A stretch of DNA of 64,000 bases, taken from NCBI RefSeq assembly GCF_020171945.1, contig NZ_JAIVAP010000002.1:434001-498000 (forward strand), read 5' to 3'. The notes beneath the pieces were generated by a model that was not told where the DNA came from, ran no database searches, and saw only the letters and a program-made list of their open reading frames with translations. The position numbers and the translations under genes were made by a program. Below are positions 45,554 through 55,606 of this stretch, in pieces (the stretch's first letter is position 1; each line of letters begins with the position of its first letter). The stretch comes from Bacillus infantis. Its GTDB lineage: Bacteria > Bacillota > Bacilli > Bacillales > Cytobacillaceae.

Positions 45554-45865
45554 ATGAAAAACGAAAAAGGTTTTACCCTTATAGAAATGATGATCGTCCT
45601 GCTTGTTATTTCTGTACTGCTCATCATAACCGTGCCGAATATCACCAAGCATAATTCCAAGATCAACAGCAAAGGCTGCGAGGCATTCATCAAGATGGTC
45701 CAGGCCCAGGTCCAGTCATATGAGATTGAGCATAAAAAGTATCCTTCAGGAATGGAGGAGCTTGTCAGCGAGGGATATTTAAAAGAAGGTGAAACTTCCT
45801 GTCCGAACGGCAGCAGCATCTCTATCAGTGAGGATGGGGAGGTCACGCAGCTGAATAATGGCTAA
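45554..45865 (+). CDS. comGC: Major pseudopilin ComGC
   Basis: 103 aa. Prepilin leader cut by ComC at KNEKG|FTLIEMMIVLLV; Glu5 of the mature protein is present. Two Cys remain in the mature part (KGCEAF; TSCPNG), consistent with the intramolecular disulfide known for ComGC. ATG behind AAAGGAGAGG; overlaps comGD. Confidence 0.93.
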   Translation: MKNEKGFTLIEMMIVLLVISVLLIITVPNITKHNSKINSKGCEAFIKMVQAQVQSYEIEHKKYPSGMEELVSEGYLKEGETSCPNGSSISISEDGEVTQLNNG

Positions 45866-46295
45866 AGGGGAAAGGGGCTTCACACTCGTTGAAACACTGC
45901 TTGTCTTCTCAATATTCCTTCTGATTTCTTCTTTGGCAGCTGTATATATCGGCCCTCAGGCAAGCCGGCTTGAAAGCAGGCTGTTCTTGTCTCAGCTTCA
46001 ATCAGACCTCTTTTTCGCACAGCAATATGCGATTTCCCGCCAGCAGACCATTTCCTTTTATGTTTTTCCGGACGAAAACCGTTATATTGCCGTCCCCCCC
46101 GATTCTGCTTCTATTATCGACAGAAGCTATGAGGAGGATATCACCATATACGAAGATACAATGAAATTATCCTTCCGTTTTCTCCCAAGCGGAAATTTAA
46201 GCAGTTTCGGTTCAATGTATGCCGAAGCCGGCGGGGACACATACAGGATTACATTTTTAATAGGGAAAGGAAGGTTTTATATTGTTAAAGAATGA
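45858..46295 (+). CDS. comGD: Minor pseudopilin ComGD
   Basis: 145 aa. Cleavage site KGERG|FTLVETLLVFSIF, then a beta-rich C-terminal region (GNLSSFGSMYAEAGGDTYRITFLIGKG). Overlaps comGC and comGE by a few bases, so the operon is translationally coupled. Confidence 0.9.
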   Translation: MAKGERGFTLVETLLVFSIFLLISSLAAVYIGPQASRLESRLFLSQLQSDLFFAQQYAISRQQTISFYVFPDENRYIAVPPDSASIIDRSYEEDITIYEDTMKLSFRFLPSGNLSSFGSMYAEAGGDTYRITFLIGKGRFYIVKE

Positions 46296-46602
46296 AGGCT
46301 TCTTTCTTGCGGAGCTTATCCTCAGCCTGTCTGCCTGGCTTGTTTCAGCCTGTGTGCTGTTTCCGCTGTTCCTGCATGCGTCAGATCAGGCGGAGGAACA
46401 CAGAAAAAGCTCTGAAGCGGTTCAGGTCTTATATGAATATCTTCAGATGAAAGCTGCGGGATCTGCCCCTTCTATGCTTGACCATGAAGCCTATCCCATA
46501 AAGGAGCTGGAATTGGATGCTCTGGCAGTGGAGGTTTGTGTTCAATATGAGAAAAAGAACAGGCAAAAAGAAAGAATTTGTGACATTTATTTTAAAGAGT
46601 AA
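46282..46602 (+). CDS. comGE: Minor pseudopilin-like ComGE
   Basis: 106 aa, TTG start. Short leader then G|FFLAELILSLSAWLVSACVLF, the Glu at +5 retained. Weakly conserved as usual for ComGE; identified mostly by order. Overlaps comGD by 14 bases. Confidence 0.82.
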   Translation: MLKNEGFFLAELILSLSAWLVSACVLFPLFLHASDQAEEHRKSSEAVQVLYEYLQMKAAGSAPSMLDHEAYPIKELELDALAVEVCVQYEKKNRQKERICDIYFKE

Positions 46603-47029
46603 CGGCTTTACACTGGCTGAGATGCTCTTCAGCTTCAGCATCTTCATCATTATAGCTTCACTGCTCCCCCTTTCGCTCAGATTTCTGGCAGATGGGGAAG
46701 CTTCAGAAAAGAGGCTGCGAAGAATGGAATGGGAAATCTTTTCTGCACAGCTGAAAAAAGAGGTTCATATGAGCGGAAATATTGCAGTAGATGAAGGGCG
46801 GCTGACGCTTGCGGATAGCGGCGAGTCTGTCAGCTTTGAAAAATACGGAAGCAATCTCAGAAGGAGGGTTAACGGGAAAGGGCATGAAGTGGTTTTGCAG
46901 AATATCCAGGCAGCCTCTTTTTCCTTTCAGGGCAATAGCCTGCTCGTAGAAGCCCAAAGCCTGAGCGGGGAGAATTTTTACACAGTGATTGTGCCATTTA
47001 TCGAGGTGAACCAGATTGCTCCGGAATGA
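46547..47029 (+). CDS. comGF: Minor pseudopilin ComGF
   Basis: About 160 aa from ATG 46547 (the frame opens at 46517). Cleavage-like motif KSNG|FTLAEMLFSFSIFIIIASLLPLSL, then a typical ComGF body (LRFLADGEASEKRLRRMEWEIFSAQLKKEV). It overlaps comGE by 56 bases. Confidence 0.87.
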   Translation: MRKRTGKKKEFVTFILKSNGFTLAEMLFSFSIFIIIASLLPLSLRFLADGEASEKRLRRMEWEIFSAQLKKEVHMSGNIAVDEGRLTLADSGESVSFEKYGSNLRRRVNGKGHEVVLQNIQAASFSFQGNSLLVEAQSLSGENFYTVIVPFIEVNQIAPE

Positions 47030-47405
47030 AAAAGGGTTTGCTTTTCCTTTGTCTCTGAGCATTCTTCTGGCTTCATGCTTATTTCTTCTTATCCTGCTGG
47101 GACAGAATGTGTCAGAAGCAAAGTTACTGAACGAAAAAGAACAAATCCTCAAACAGGATTATTATTTGCTCAGCTCTGTCAAAAGGCTTGAGAGGCACCT
47201 GGCGGATATGGGGGAGGAAGAAACCCTCCAGCCTGGCAGTTTTACCTTTAAAGAAGGGACTGTGACATATACAATGACAGAACTGGCTGGCTCACTCTTT
47301 GAAATCTCCTTTACCTTGGCTATAGGATCTCAGAAACCGATCGTTTCGTATGCTTTTTATGACAGAGACCGCGGAAAAATGATAAAATGGACAGAAAAAA
47401 AGTGA
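47016..47405 (+). CDS. comGG: Pseudopilus component ComGG
   Basis: 129 aa, TTG start overlapping comGF. N-terminal NEKGFAFPLSLSILLASCLFLLILL; in ComGG the +5 Glu is replaced (Pro here), as expected for this atypical pseudopilin. Last comG gene; aroK follows 15 bases later without a terminator. Confidence 0.87.
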   Translation: MLRNEKGFAFPLSLSILLASCLFLLILLGQNVSEAKLLNEKEQILKQDYYLLSSVKRLERHLADMGEEETLQPGSFTFKEGTVTYTMTELAGSLFEISFTLAIGSQKPIVSYAFYDRDRGKMIKWTEKK

Positions 47406-47420
47406 ACGGAGATCCGCCTG

Positions 47421-47921
47421 ATGAACACAATCTACTTAATCGGCTTTATGGGAGCGGGGAAGACAACTGTCGGCAAAGAGCTTTCCTCGGCCCTTGGAAA
47501 GCCCGTCTTTGACATGGATGAGGAAATAGAAAAGGAAGCAGGTATTAGCATTAAGGAGATGTTTGCCCGGAGTGGCGAGGATTATTTCCGGAAGCTGGAG
47601 ACGCAAATGCTCAAGCGTTTGTCGGCAAGGGATATTATCGTCACTACAGGGGGCGGTGTCGTCTTAAGGGAGGAAAACCGCGAGCTTCTAAAAAACACCG
47701 GAACTGTCCTGTTCCTGCATGCCTCGCCTGAGGAAACGATTAAAAGGCTTGCTGCTGATACGGCACGTCCGCTGCTCGAAGGCGGGCTTGAACAGAAAGT
47801 CAAAGTTCTCTATCAATCGAGGCTTTCATTGTATAAGGATGCCGCCGACCATATCATTGAGACTGATGGGAGGACAATCGGTTCCATCGCTGCAGAAGCG
47901 GAGCTGTGTTTGAAATGCTGA
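47421..47921 (+). CDS. aroK: Shikimate kinase
   Basis: Phosphorylates shikimate in aromatic amino acid synthesis. 166 aa. Walker A GFMGAGKTTVGKEL, shikimate-binding DMDEEIEKEAG and FRKLET (Arg), GGGVV loop, and lid Arg in ARPLLEG. Its position after comGG is common in Bacillaceae. ATG behind ACGGAG; probably receives readthrough from comG as well. Confidence 0.93.
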   Translation: MNTIYLIGFMGAGKTTVGKELSSALGKPVFDMDEEIEKEAGISIKEMFARSGEDYFRKLETQMLKRLSARDIIVTTGGGVVLREENRELLKNTGTVLFLHASPEETIKRLAADTARPLLEGGLEQKVKVLYQSRLSLYKDAADHIIETDGRTIGSIAAEAELCLKC

Positions 47922-47959
47922 CGGCCGGGACATACTTTGACTAAAGAGAGGTGTGTCCG

Positions 47960-48154
47960 ATGAAGACCAATGATTATGTGAAATATGTCACCCAGACTTT
48001 CGTGAAGTATATGGACCAGCCGAAGGATGAGCGGAAAAAACAGAAGGAAAGCCGCAAGGATGAAAAAGAGCCGTTCCTGTTTAAATGGTTCGGAATCATA
48101 CCATATGCACTGCTGGCTGGTCTGAAAAAAGCAAAAGCGGCAAAACGGCCATAG
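47960..48154 (+). CDS. yqzE: YqzE family protein
   Basis: 64 aa, very basic. [26 protein letters not shown], then [22 protein letters not shown], a single weak hydrophobic stretch near the C-terminus. Matches YqzE, found after the comG operon in B. subtilis. ATG 47960 behind AGAGAGGTG. Function unknown. Confidence 0.85.
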   Translation: MKTNDYVKYVTQTFVKYMDQPKDERKKQKESRKDEKEPFLFKWFGIIPYALLAGLKKAKAAKRP

Positions 48155-48234
48155 AAAAGGAGGTATGAGCAGGCTTGCCTGAGAAATTAGGAAGCATGCC
48201 AGCCTGATAGAGGGCAATGAAAGTGCCGGAAATA

Positions 48235-48275
48235 AAAAAGGGAAGTGCGGGCCTGGCCTGCACTTCTCTTTTTTT
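48235..48275 (+). terminator. Terminator of the comG-aroK-yqzE unit
   Basis: AAAAAGGGAAGTGC pairs with GCACTTCTCTTTTT, with inner GGCC pairing, followed by Ts. The remainder to 48440 contains a GATAAGG ... CCTTATC inverted repeat (48318-48354) without a T-run and nothing else notable. Confidence 0.82.
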
Positions 48276-48440
48276 CGGGAGATGAAGAGATATTTACTGG
48301 AAACTATCAAGGGGTGGTGATAAGGAAGTACAGCCTTAGGATACTCCCTTATCTTGTACCAGCTTATGCTGCAGCAGGAGAAGGGGAGCGGCGAATACCG
48401 GACAAGCATTGAAAATGTGTAAAAGCCATGCAGTTTCAGC

Positions 48441-49244
48441 CTAAACGGCCGCATCTGTCAGATAGAAAAGTCCGCCATTCACAATGCTGACATTAACTTT
48501 TGGCTCATACTGCTCCTGCAGGGCAGCTTTTTCATTTTCATATGTCTCGTTCGGCTCTTCCATATCTTCATAAAAATGTTCAAGCAGCTCAAGATCCTTT
48601 TTCCACCGTTCCCTTGCTTCGTCAGCCCAGCCGTGCTCCTCTGAATCAATCTGCGACTTCAGGAACCCTTCAATCCTGCTGATGCCGCTCTTTGGCATGA
48701 TCAGAGGCGACAATGTAAACGAATAGTCCGGGATCTTCGGTGTAAGCTGCAGCTGCAGCAGGCGGTCATGGAAGTCTTCCACCATTTGGCCATTGAGGAG
48801 CTGCAGTCCGATCGATTTGAATACATCTCTTTTCCTGTCGCATTGATAAGAAATCTTTACATTCATACAAAGCCATGGCCTTAAAGGCGTCTGCCTGCCC
48901 GGCGGGGAAGTATGCTGTTCGTACAGGCGGATGTAGCCTGCAAGGCTCCGTGCTGATTGAAATATCTGATGCAGGCGCGGAGAACCGAAATGAATTGTTT
49001 CCCCCTTTAAATCAGGAGGCGCAAGCTGCCGGTTAGTAATGAACGTCAGCTTCATCGGGTTCGGGATGCCGCCGGTTTTCTCGAGATAATGCCAGTAGAA
49101 AGGACGGTTCATCAGCTCTTTATCAAGCTCAATGGTCAGCTGGACCGTCATATAGCCTGGCCCCTCCTCAGTGATATCACAGCCGTTTGCGGTAAAATAG
49201 CGTGCCAGGAATTTACGTATTTCCTGCTGCTGCATGTGCGCCAT
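48441..49244 (-). CDS. yqhG: YqhG family protein
   Basis: 267 aa soluble protein (QQQEIRKFLARYFTANGCDI ... GYMTVQLTIELDKELMNRPFYWHYLEKTG). Conserved only in Bacilli and always next to the SNF2 helicase yqhH; the 32-base overlap with yqhH supports a joint function, which is unknown. Predicted alpha/beta, acidic C-terminus. Confidence 0.88.
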   Translation of the reverse strand: MAHMQQQEIRKFLARYFTANGCDITEEGPGYMTVQLTIELDKELMNRPFYWHYLEKTGGIPNPMKLTFITNRQLAPPDLKGETIHFGSPRLHQIFQSARSLAGYIRLYEQHTSPPGRQTPLRPWLCMNVKISYQCDRKRDVFKSIGLQLLNGQMVEDFHDRLLQLQLTPKIPDYSFTLSPLIMPKSGISRIEGFLKSQIDSEEHGWADEARERWKKDLELLEHFYEDMEEPNETYENEKAALQEQYEPKVNVSIVNGGLFYLTDAAV

Positions 49245-50901
49245 CCTCCTTCATTTCTTCAGCAAGCTGAATCATGCTATTCAAGTTCTCCATTTTGATT
49301 CTCATCTCTCCCTCTGAAGCCGATCTTCCGAAAATATCTGTCAGATGGTCCTCAATGCTTCCGAAGTCAAGCTTGGCGAGGATATCATCAAGCTCCCCGA
49401 TGACTTTTTCAAACAGATGAATCTTCTCATACAACAATTTGAGGATATGTTCTTCAACAGTATCTTTAACTGCGAAGTTATAAATCATCACATCTTTTTC
49501 CTGGCCCAAACGGTGGATCCTTCCGATCCTCTGTTCAAGGCGCATCGGGTTCCATGGCAGGTCATAATTGATAATATGGTTGCAGAATTGGAGGTTGATC
49601 CCTTCACCCCCGGCCTCTGTGGCAATCAGGACCTGGACATTGTTCTTGAACAGCTCTCTCATCCAGTCCTTCTTTCCCCTCTTGAAGCCGCCCCTGAAGG
49701 GGACTGAACTGATGCCGTGCTGCTTTAGAAACCATTGAAGGTAAAGCTGGGTCGCCCTGTATTCAGTGAAAATGATGACCTTGTCATCGATGCCTTTGAT
49801 GAGCTCGAGTGCTTTTTCTGCTTTGGAATTTCTCTGCACCTTCTCCACTTTGCTGACCAGGAACTGAATCTGCTCCTGAAACATATCAGAAGGTGCTTCC
49901 TGGCGGGCGACCATATTGCGGAGAGTATAAAAGACTGCCTCCCGGCTGCTGCAGGCCTCGCGCTGCAGGGTCATGACGGAGAACTGGCTTGAATTGACCC
50001 AATCTCCTTCCCCTCTCAATGCTGTGACAGACTCGTACAGTTCCCTTTCTTCTGCGGAGAATTCAATCGGAATGGTCTCTACATGGCGTTTTGTCCATTC
50101 AATCCCGGTATCTGCCCGCCTGTTCCGGATCATCACTTTATTGACCAGCTCTTTCAGATGGGCATTGTCATCGAGCGAGCGTGAATCCTTTTTATATTTT
50201 TCGTAAAAAGCTGTTTCATTTCCCAAATGGCCCGGCTTCAATAGCGAAACGAGGTTGAAAATCTCGCTTATCCTGTTCTGAATTGGTGTAGCAGTTAGGA
50301 GCAGGCAGAATTTCTTTTTGAGGCTTTGGACAAATTCATAGTTTTTCGTTTTGCTGTTTTTCAGCTTATGTGCTTCATCGATGATGATTAAATCATAATC
50401 AAGGGAGAAAATGATATCGCGATGCGGATTCCTTTTGGCTGTATCAATGGAAGAGACCACCACGTCGCACTGCTCCCACACATAAGCCTTGCGCTGGGCA
50501 ACTGCTGGTATGTAGAATTTTGTGTTCAGCTCGATTTCCCACTGGGTGACAAGAGAGGCTGGAACCAGGATAAGGACTTTTTTCACGAGACCCCTGATCA
50601 TATATTCTTTTAAAATGAGCCCTGCTTCAATCGTTTTTCCGAGCCCGACTTCATCAGCCAGTATCGCTTTTCCGTTCATATTTTCAACTACCTGCCTGGC
50701 AACTTCCAGCTGGTGGGGGAGCGGCGTCAGGTCAGGCAAGTGCCCCGGAGCCTGGAGGCCATGGAATTCGGGGATAATGGTATGCTGCTCGACCTCTGCT
50801 GCAAGTCTGTAAAGCTCCCAATTCCCCCAGGGTCCGTCATTGGATATTCTTGATAGAAACTCGGTTTGCCATGTAGAATCAAAATCGATCTGGACTGGCA
50901 T
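49213..50901 (-). CDS. yqhH: SNF2-family DEAD/DEAH helicase (YqhH)
   Basis: 562 aa. RecA-like domain 1: Walker A LADEVGLGKTIEAG, DEAH box IIDEAHKLKN, motif III LLTATPIQN. Domain 2: VLIATEAGGEGINLQ and QRIGRIHRLGQEKD. Compact SNF2/RapA type that translocates on DNA or remodels protein-nucleic acid complexes. No accessory domains. Co-transcribed with yqhG. Confidence 0.92.
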   Translation of the reverse strand: MPVQIDFDSTWQTEFLSRISNDGPWGNWELYRLAAEVEQHTIIPEFHGLQAPGHLPDLTPLPHQLEVARQVVENMNGKAILADEVGLGKTIEAGLILKEYMIRGLVKKVLILVPASLVTQWEIELNTKFYIPAVAQRKAYVWEQCDVVVSSIDTAKRNPHRDIIFSLDYDLIIIDEAHKLKNSKTKNYEFVQSLKKKFCLLLTATPIQNRISEIFNLVSLLKPGHLGNETAFYEKYKKDSRSLDDNAHLKELVNKVMIRNRRADTGIEWTKRHVETIPIEFSAEERELYESVTALRGEGDWVNSSQFSVMTLQREACSSREAVFYTLRNMVARQEAPSDMFQEQIQFLVSKVEKVQRNSKAEKALELIKGIDDKVIIFTEYRATQLYLQWFLKQHGISSVPFRGGFKRGKKDWMRELFKNNVQVLIATEAGGEGINLQFCNHIINYDLPWNPMRLEQRIGRIHRLGQEKDVMIYNFAVKDTVEEHILKLLYEKIHLFEKVIGELDDILAKLDFGSIEDHLTDIFGRSASEGEMRIKMENLNSMIQLAEEMKEDGAHAAAGNT

Positions 50902-51149
50902 GAAAAACAGCTCCTTCGCTTGTAGTTAAGCCCCACTGGGCAATGCCCTCCGGGGAGTCTTGCAGGTAAAAAGAAGCGTCTCAAATTATATATTGCCCAA
51001 TCTGAAATAGGATGGTAGGATGATAATAGCTTTGAATGTTTCGAAATTTGTCATTAAACAAATTTTGGCTCCGAACGGCCATCTGCAGCGTGAAGCTGCT
51101 GATTCTTCTTTAATAGTATGGCCATATTGGAAAAAATTATAAATGCGGA
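50902..51149. other. Divergent intergenic region between yqhH and the glycine riboswitch
   Basis: It should hold the minus-strand yqhH promoter and the plus-strand gcv promoter. AT-rich around 51100-51145; no single hexamer pair was convincing. No gene seen. Confidence 0.45.
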
Positions 51150-51320
51150 TGAGAATAAGGGGAGAGACTGTGTATACAGCGCCGAAGGAGCAAGCATTCA
51201 TGTGAATCTCTCAGGCAAAAGAACCCTTGTTGGACGCGGCTCTGGAGAGTGCTTCATTTAGGAAGCCACCAAAGGGGAAAACCGGTAAAAGGTAAACTTT
51301 CAGGTGCCAGGACAGAGACC
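51150..51320 (+). ncRNA. Tandem glycine riboswitch (two aptamers)
   Basis: Aptamer 1 (about 51153-51226) has GGGGAGAG, GCCGAAGGAGCAA and GAATCTCTCAGGCAAAAGAAC. Aptamer 2 (about 51229-51318) has CTCTGGAGAG, GCCACCAAAGG and CAGGTGCCAGGACAGAG. A short linker joins them. Glycine binding is expected to turn the gcv operon on by preventing the downstream terminator, as established for the B. subtilis gcvT leader. Confidence 0.95.
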
Positions 51321-51355
51321 CTCGTTAGGAACGGGGGATTGCTCTGTCCTTTTTT
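51309..51355 (+). terminator. Expression-platform terminator of the glycine riboswitch
   Basis: AGGACAGAG (51309-51317) pairs with CTCTGTCCT (51342-51350), then T6. Its left arm is the 3' side of aptamer 2, so glycine-bound and terminator folds exclude each other. Confidence 0.9.
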
Positions 51356-51434
51356 CGTGCCCAAAACCTTCAGGCGCTAGAGCCTCATGGTTAGCAATCT
51401 TGTATTTATTATTTGGATCAAGGGGGACAAGTGA

Positions 51435-52541
51435 ATGTCGCAGCTAAAACGAACACCATTATATGAGGAATACCGGAAGCTTGGAGCAAAAACCATCGAT
51501 TTTGGCGGCTGGGACCTGCCAGTGCAGTTCACAGGCATCAAAGATGAGCACGAAGCGGTCAGAACAAAAGCAGGTCTGTTCGATGTTTCCCATATGGGCG
51601 AGATAGAAGTGAAGGGGCAGGCCAGCCTGGATTTCCTGCAAAAAATGATGACCAATGATATCTCCAAGCTGAAAAGCGGCGGTGCACAGTATACCGCGAT
51701 GTGCTATGAAAGCGGCGGCACTGTGGATGATTTGCTTGTGTATAAATTCGAGGACGATCATTATCTGCTGGTTGTCAATGCGGCAAATATAGAAAAGGAT
51801 TATCAGTGGCTTGAAGAGCATCTGATTGAGGGCGCTGATATCAAAAATATTTCCGATCAGACTGCCCAGCTTGCCTTGCAGGGTCCTGCAGCTGAAGTGA
51901 TCCTCCAGAAGCTGGCAGGCGAAAACGATTTAAGCGAAATAGGCTTTTTTAAATTCACCAATGATGTGGATCTGAATGGCAAAAAAGCGCTGGTTTCCCG
52001 CACCGGCTATACGGGTGAGGATGGATTCGAAATTTACTGCAATTCGGGTGATGCCGCAAGCCTCTGGAATGATATCCTTGAAGCCGGAAAAGAAGAAGGT
52101 GTGCTGCCTTGCGGGCTTGGCTGCCGCGACACTCTAAGGTTTGAAGCAAACCTTGCGCTGTACGGGCAGGAGCTGTCGCCTGACATTACCCCCCTTGAAG
52201 CCGGAATCGGTTTTGCTGTAAAGATTAATAAAGAAGCAGATTTCATCGGCAAGCCCGTCCTTAAGCAGCAAAAAGAAAACGGTGTGCCGAGAAAGCTGGT
52301 CGGAATTGAAATGATTGACAGGGGAATCCCGCGCCACGGCTATCCGGTGCTGGCGAATGGTGAGCAGATCGGCGAAGTGACGACAGGTACACAATCACCG
52401 ACCCTGAAGAAGAACATCGGCCTTGCCCTGATCAAGACCCAATATGCAGAGCTGGGCAATGAGGTTGAAGTTGAAATCCGCGGCAAACGGCTGAAAGCAG
52501 CTGTAGCTGCCACACCTTTTTATAAAAGAGATAAGAAGTGA
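51435..52541 (+). CDS. gcvT: Glycine cleavage T protein (aminomethyltransferase)
   Basis: 368 aa. Moves the methylene of the lipoyl-bound intermediate to tetrahydrofolate, releasing NH3. Motifs: [37 protein letters not shown], folate-site [13 protein letters not shown] and [17 protein letters not shown] behind AAGGGGGAC. First gene of gcvT-PA-PB. Confidence 0.96.
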   Translation: MSQLKRTPLYEEYRKLGAKTIDFGGWDLPVQFTGIKDEHEAVRTKAGLFDVSHMGEIEVKGQASLDFLQKMMTNDISKLKSGGAQYTAMCYESGGTVDDLLVYKFEDDHYLLVVNAANIEKDYQWLEEHLIEGADIKNISDQTAQLALQGPAAEVILQKLAGENDLSEIGFFKFTNDVDLNGKKALVSRTGYTGEDGFEIYCNSGDAASLWNDILEAGKEEGVLPCGLGCRDTLRFEANLALYGQELSPDITPLEAGIGFAVKINKEADFIGKPVLKQQKENGVPRKLVGIEMIDRGIPRHGYPVLANGEQIGEVTTGTQSPTLKKNIGLALIKTQYAELGNEVEVEIRGKRLKAAVAATPFYKRDKK

Positions 52542-52555
52542 CGGAGGGGAAAAAC

Positions 52556-53902
52556 ATGACGCATCGCTATCTGCCTATGACGGAAACAGACAAAAAGGAA
52601 ATGCTTGAGAAGATCGGGGCAAGTTCGATTGACGAACTGTTCAGTGATATACCTGAAGCTGTCAGGTTTAAGGGAGAGTACAATATTAAACCGGCAAAGC
52701 CGGAAACGGCATTATTGAAGGAGCTTACCAGGCTGGCAGGAAAGAATGCCGACCTCAGGTCCAACTCTTCCTTCCTTGGAGCCGGTGTCTATGATCATTA
52801 TATGCCAGTGATTGTGGACCACGTTATTTCCCGCTCAGAATTTTATACAGCTTATACGCCGTATCAGCCGGAGATTTCCCAGGGGGAGCTGCAGGCCATC
52901 TTTGAATTCCAGACGATGATCTGCGAGCTGACAGGCATGGATGTAGCCAACTCTTCCATGTATGACGGAGGGACTGCCCTCGCTGAGGCAGCCATGCTGT
53001 CAGCCGGCCAGACGCGCCGCAAGAAAATCCTGATCTCCGAGGCTGTACATCCTGAATCGAAGGATGTTGTCAGGAGCTATGCCAAGGGGCAATATATTGA
53101 AGTTGTGGAAATCCCGCATAGTGACGGAATTACAGATATGGATGCACTGAAAGAACAAATGGACAGCGACACAGCTGCAGTCATTGTCCAATACCCTAAC
53201 TTCTTCGGCCGCATAGAGCCTCTTAAAGAGCTGGAGGAAGTCATCCACGCTCATAAATCCATGTTCGTTGTATCAAGCAATCCGCTTTCCCTTGGTGCAT
53301 TGACGCCTCCAGGAAAGTTCGGCGCTGATATTGTGGCAGGCGATGCGCAGCCATTCGGGATCCCGACGGCATTCGGGGGACCTCATTGCGGTTATTTTGC
53401 GGTCACCTCCAAACTGATGAGGAAGGTGCCGGGCCGCCTTGTCGGGCAGACGGTCGATGAAGAAGGCCGCCGCGGTTTCGTACTTACCCTTCAGGCAAGG
53501 GAACAGCATATCCGCCGTGATAAAGCGACTTCCAATATCTGCTCCAACCAGGCTTTGAATGCTCTTGCTGCGTCTGTCGCCATGACAGCCCTCGGCAAAA
53601 AGGGCGTCAGGGATATTGCAGTCCAGAATATGCAGAAAGCCCGCTATGCCAGGGATCAGTTCAAGAAGGCCGGCTTCGAGCTTGCCTTTGAAGGCCCGAT
53701 CTTTAATGAATTTGTCGTAAAGCTGAATGCACCAGTCAGGGAGATCAATAAGAGCCTGCTCGATAAAGAAATCATTGGCGGCTATGATCTCGGCAGAAGC
53801 TATCCTACACTGGAAAACCATATGCTGGTTGCCGTGACAGAGCTTCGCACGAAAGAAGAAATCGATACTTTTGTTAAAGAATTGGGGGATTACCATGCAT
53901 AA
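52556..53902 (+). CDS. gcvPA: Glycine dehydrogenase (decarboxylating) subunit 1
   Basis: 448 aa, the alpha part of the split P protein. Fold type I layout without the PLP lysine: [60 protein letters not shown] and [23 protein letters not shown]. Start ATG 52556 behind GGAGGGG (the frame opens at 52538). Forms a heterotetramer with gcvPB. Confidence 0.95.
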   Translation: MTHRYLPMTETDKKEMLEKIGASSIDELFSDIPEAVRFKGEYNIKPAKPETALLKELTRLAGKNADLRSNSSFLGAGVYDHYMPVIVDHVISRSEFYTAYTPYQPEISQGELQAIFEFQTMICELTGMDVANSSMYDGGTALAEAAMLSAGQTRRKKILISEAVHPESKDVVRSYAKGQYIEVVEIPHSDGITDMDALKEQMDSDTAAVIVQYPNFFGRIEPLKELEEVIHAHKSMFVVSSNPLSLGALTPPGKFGADIVAGDAQPFGIPTAFGGPHCGYFAVTSKLMRKVPGRLVGQTVDEEGRRGFVLTLQAREQHIRRDKATSNICSNQALNALAASVAMTALGKKGVRDIAVQNMQKARYARDQFKKAGFELAFEGPIFNEFVVKLNAPVREINKSLLDKEIIGGYDLGRSYPTLENHMLVAVTELRTKEEIDTFVKELGDYHA

Positions 53903-55358
53903 TCAAGACCAGCCGCTGATTTTTGAAATAAGCAAGCCGGGCCGAACAGGCTACAGCCTTCCGGAACTGGATGTACCTGAAGTGGATTTGGCTGAATTGC
54001 TGCCTGAAGGATATCTGCGTGAAGAAGAGCCTGAGCTTCCAGAAGTATCAGAACTGGATATCATGAGGCATTATACCGCTTTATCCAAAAGAAACCATGG
54101 TGTGGATTCTGGCTTTTATCCGCTTGGGTCGTGCACGATGAAATACAATCCCAAAATCAATGAAAATGTGGCACGCTTCAACGGATTTGCCCATATCCAT
54201 CCTCTTCAGGAGGAAAGCTCAGTGCAGGGGGCATTGGAGCTTATGTATGACCTGCAGGAGCATCTGATTGAAATTACCGGAATGGACGAAGTGACACTTC
54301 AGCCTGCTGCGGGTGCACATGGAGAATGGACAGGATTGATGATGATCAGGGCCTTCCATGAAGCGAACGGGGATACAGAGAGGACAAAGGTCATCGTCCC
54401 TGACTCAGCGCATGGGACCAATCCCGCATCAGCAACGGTCGCCGGCTTTGAAACCGTCACCGTTAAATCGAATGAAAACGGCCTTGTGGACCTTGAGGAT
54501 CTTCGCCGTGTAGTCGGATCCGATACAGCTGCCCTGATGCTGACGAACCCGAACACTCTTGGGCTGTTTGAAGAAAACATCCTTGAAATGGCAGAGATTG
54601 TCCATGGTGCCGGCGGCAAGCTTTATTATGACGGTGCGAACCTGAATGCGGTCCTTTCCAAAGCGCGGCCTGGAGATATGGGATTCGATGTTGTCCATCT
54701 GAATCTCCATAAAACATTCACAGGTCCTCACGGAGGGGGAGGGCCAGGGTCAGGTCCGGTCGGAGTCAAGAAAGACCTGATACCATATCTTCCTAAACCA
54801 ATCGTTGCTAAGCGCGGTGAGGAATTTGTCCTTGATTATGACCGCCCGCAATCAATTGGAAGGGTCAAACCGTATTATGGAAACTTCGGCATCAATGTGC
54901 GCGCTTATACTTATATTCGCACAATGGGGCCGGACGGCTTGAAAAATGTTACAGAATTCGCCGTCCTGAATGCCAATTATATGATGAGGCGCCTGGCGGA
55001 ATACTATGATCTTCCATTTGACAGGCATTGCAAGCATGAGTTTGTACTCAGCGGAAAGCGCCAGAAAAAGCTTGGCGTCAGAACGCTTGACATTGCGAAG
55101 CGCCTGCTCGACTTCGGTTATCATCCGCCTACCATCTACTTCCCGCTGAATGTAGAGGAATGCATCATGATCGAGCCGACTGAAACAGAATCAAAGGAAA
55201 CATTGGACAGCTTCATTGAAGCAATGATCCAGATTGCCAAGGAAGCGGAGGAAAATCCTGAAATCGTGCAGGAAGCGCCGCATACAACGGTAATCGGCCG
55301 ACTGGATGAGACCCTGGCTGCAAGAAAACCGGTCCTCCGGTATAAGAAAGAAGCTTAG
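53895..55358 (+). CDS. gcvPB: Glycine dehydrogenase (decarboxylating) subunit 2
   Basis: 487 aa, the PLP-carrying half. PLP Lys273 in [45 protein letters not shown] and [11 protein letters not shown] near the cofactor. ATG overlaps the gcvPA stop by 8 bases; frame open from 53871. Decarboxylates glycine and loads the aminomethyl group on the H protein, which is not encoded here. Confidence 0.96.
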   Translation: MHNQDQPLIFEISKPGRTGYSLPELDVPEVDLAELLPEGYLREEEPELPEVSELDIMRHYTALSKRNHGVDSGFYPLGSCTMKYNPKINENVARFNGFAHIHPLQEESSVQGALELMYDLQEHLIEITGMDEVTLQPAAGAHGEWTGLMMIRAFHEANGDTERTKVIVPDSAHGTNPASATVAGFETVTVKSNENGLVDLEDLRRVVGSDTAALMLTNPNTLGLFEENILEMAEIVHGAGGKLYYDGANLNAVLSKARPGDMGFDVVHLNLHKTFTGPHGGGGPGSGPVGVKKDLIPYLPKPIVAKRGEEFVLDYDRPQSIGRVKPYYGNFGINVRAYTYIRTMGPDGLKNVTEFAVLNANYMMRRLAEYYDLPFDRHCKHEFVLSGKRQKKLGVRTLDIAKRLLDFGYHPPTIYFPLNVEECIMIEPTETESKETLDSFIEAMIQIAKEAEENPEIVQEAPHTTVIGRLDETLAARKPVLRYKKEA

Positions 55359-55382
55359 TTCTGATTGGCATTAGAGGCATTA

Positions 55383-55423
55383 GAGGGCGAAACACGGCAT
55401 TGGCGCTGTGCTTCGCCCTTTAT
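55383..55423 (+). terminator. Terminator of the gcv operon
   Basis: AGGGCGAAACAC... pairs with ...GTGCTTCGCCCT, then TTTATT. 25 bases after the gcvPB stop. Confidence 0.78.
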
Positions 55424-55462
55424 TATGGCTTAGTATGTTCCCAGCTGATTTTAGGCATATAT

Positions 55463-55489
55463 ATTCGTGTGAAACTTTGTTTCAGACAC
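55463..55489. repeat. Small GTGTGAAACT hairpin element
   Basis: ATTCGTGTGAAACTTTG then TTTCAGACAC: an imperfect hairpin nearly identical to the inner hairpin at 57101-57126 and also preceded by GATTTT-GGC-like sequence. Probably a decayed relative of the element after lipM. Confidence 0.5.
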
Positions 55490-55543
55490 CTTTCTATTCA
55501 GGATTGGAGTGCACCGTTTTGAAATGCTTAATATGACCATATG

Positions 55544-55579
55544 AAAAAAAGGTCCAGCCTTAAGGCTGGACCCTTTTTT
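55544..55579. terminator. Terminator of yqhL (and possibly gcv readthrough)
   Basis: AAAAAAAGGTCCAGCC pairs with GGCTGGACCCTTTTTT around TTAA. It is symmetric and sits before the minus-strand yqhL stop. Confidence 0.9.
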
Positions 55580-55606
55580 GCTCATGTATAGAAGGGAGTG
55601 CTTCCC

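Noticed and set aside
47813-48454. 213-codon open frame on the minus strand over aroK and yqzE
   Set aside because: It lies antisense to two recognised genes and a terminator, has no RBS and its translation is low-complexity F/L/P/S-rich, typical of a shadow frame.
53273-53896. 207-codon minus-strand frame in gcvPA
   Set aside because: Pure antisense of a conserved glycine cleavage gene.
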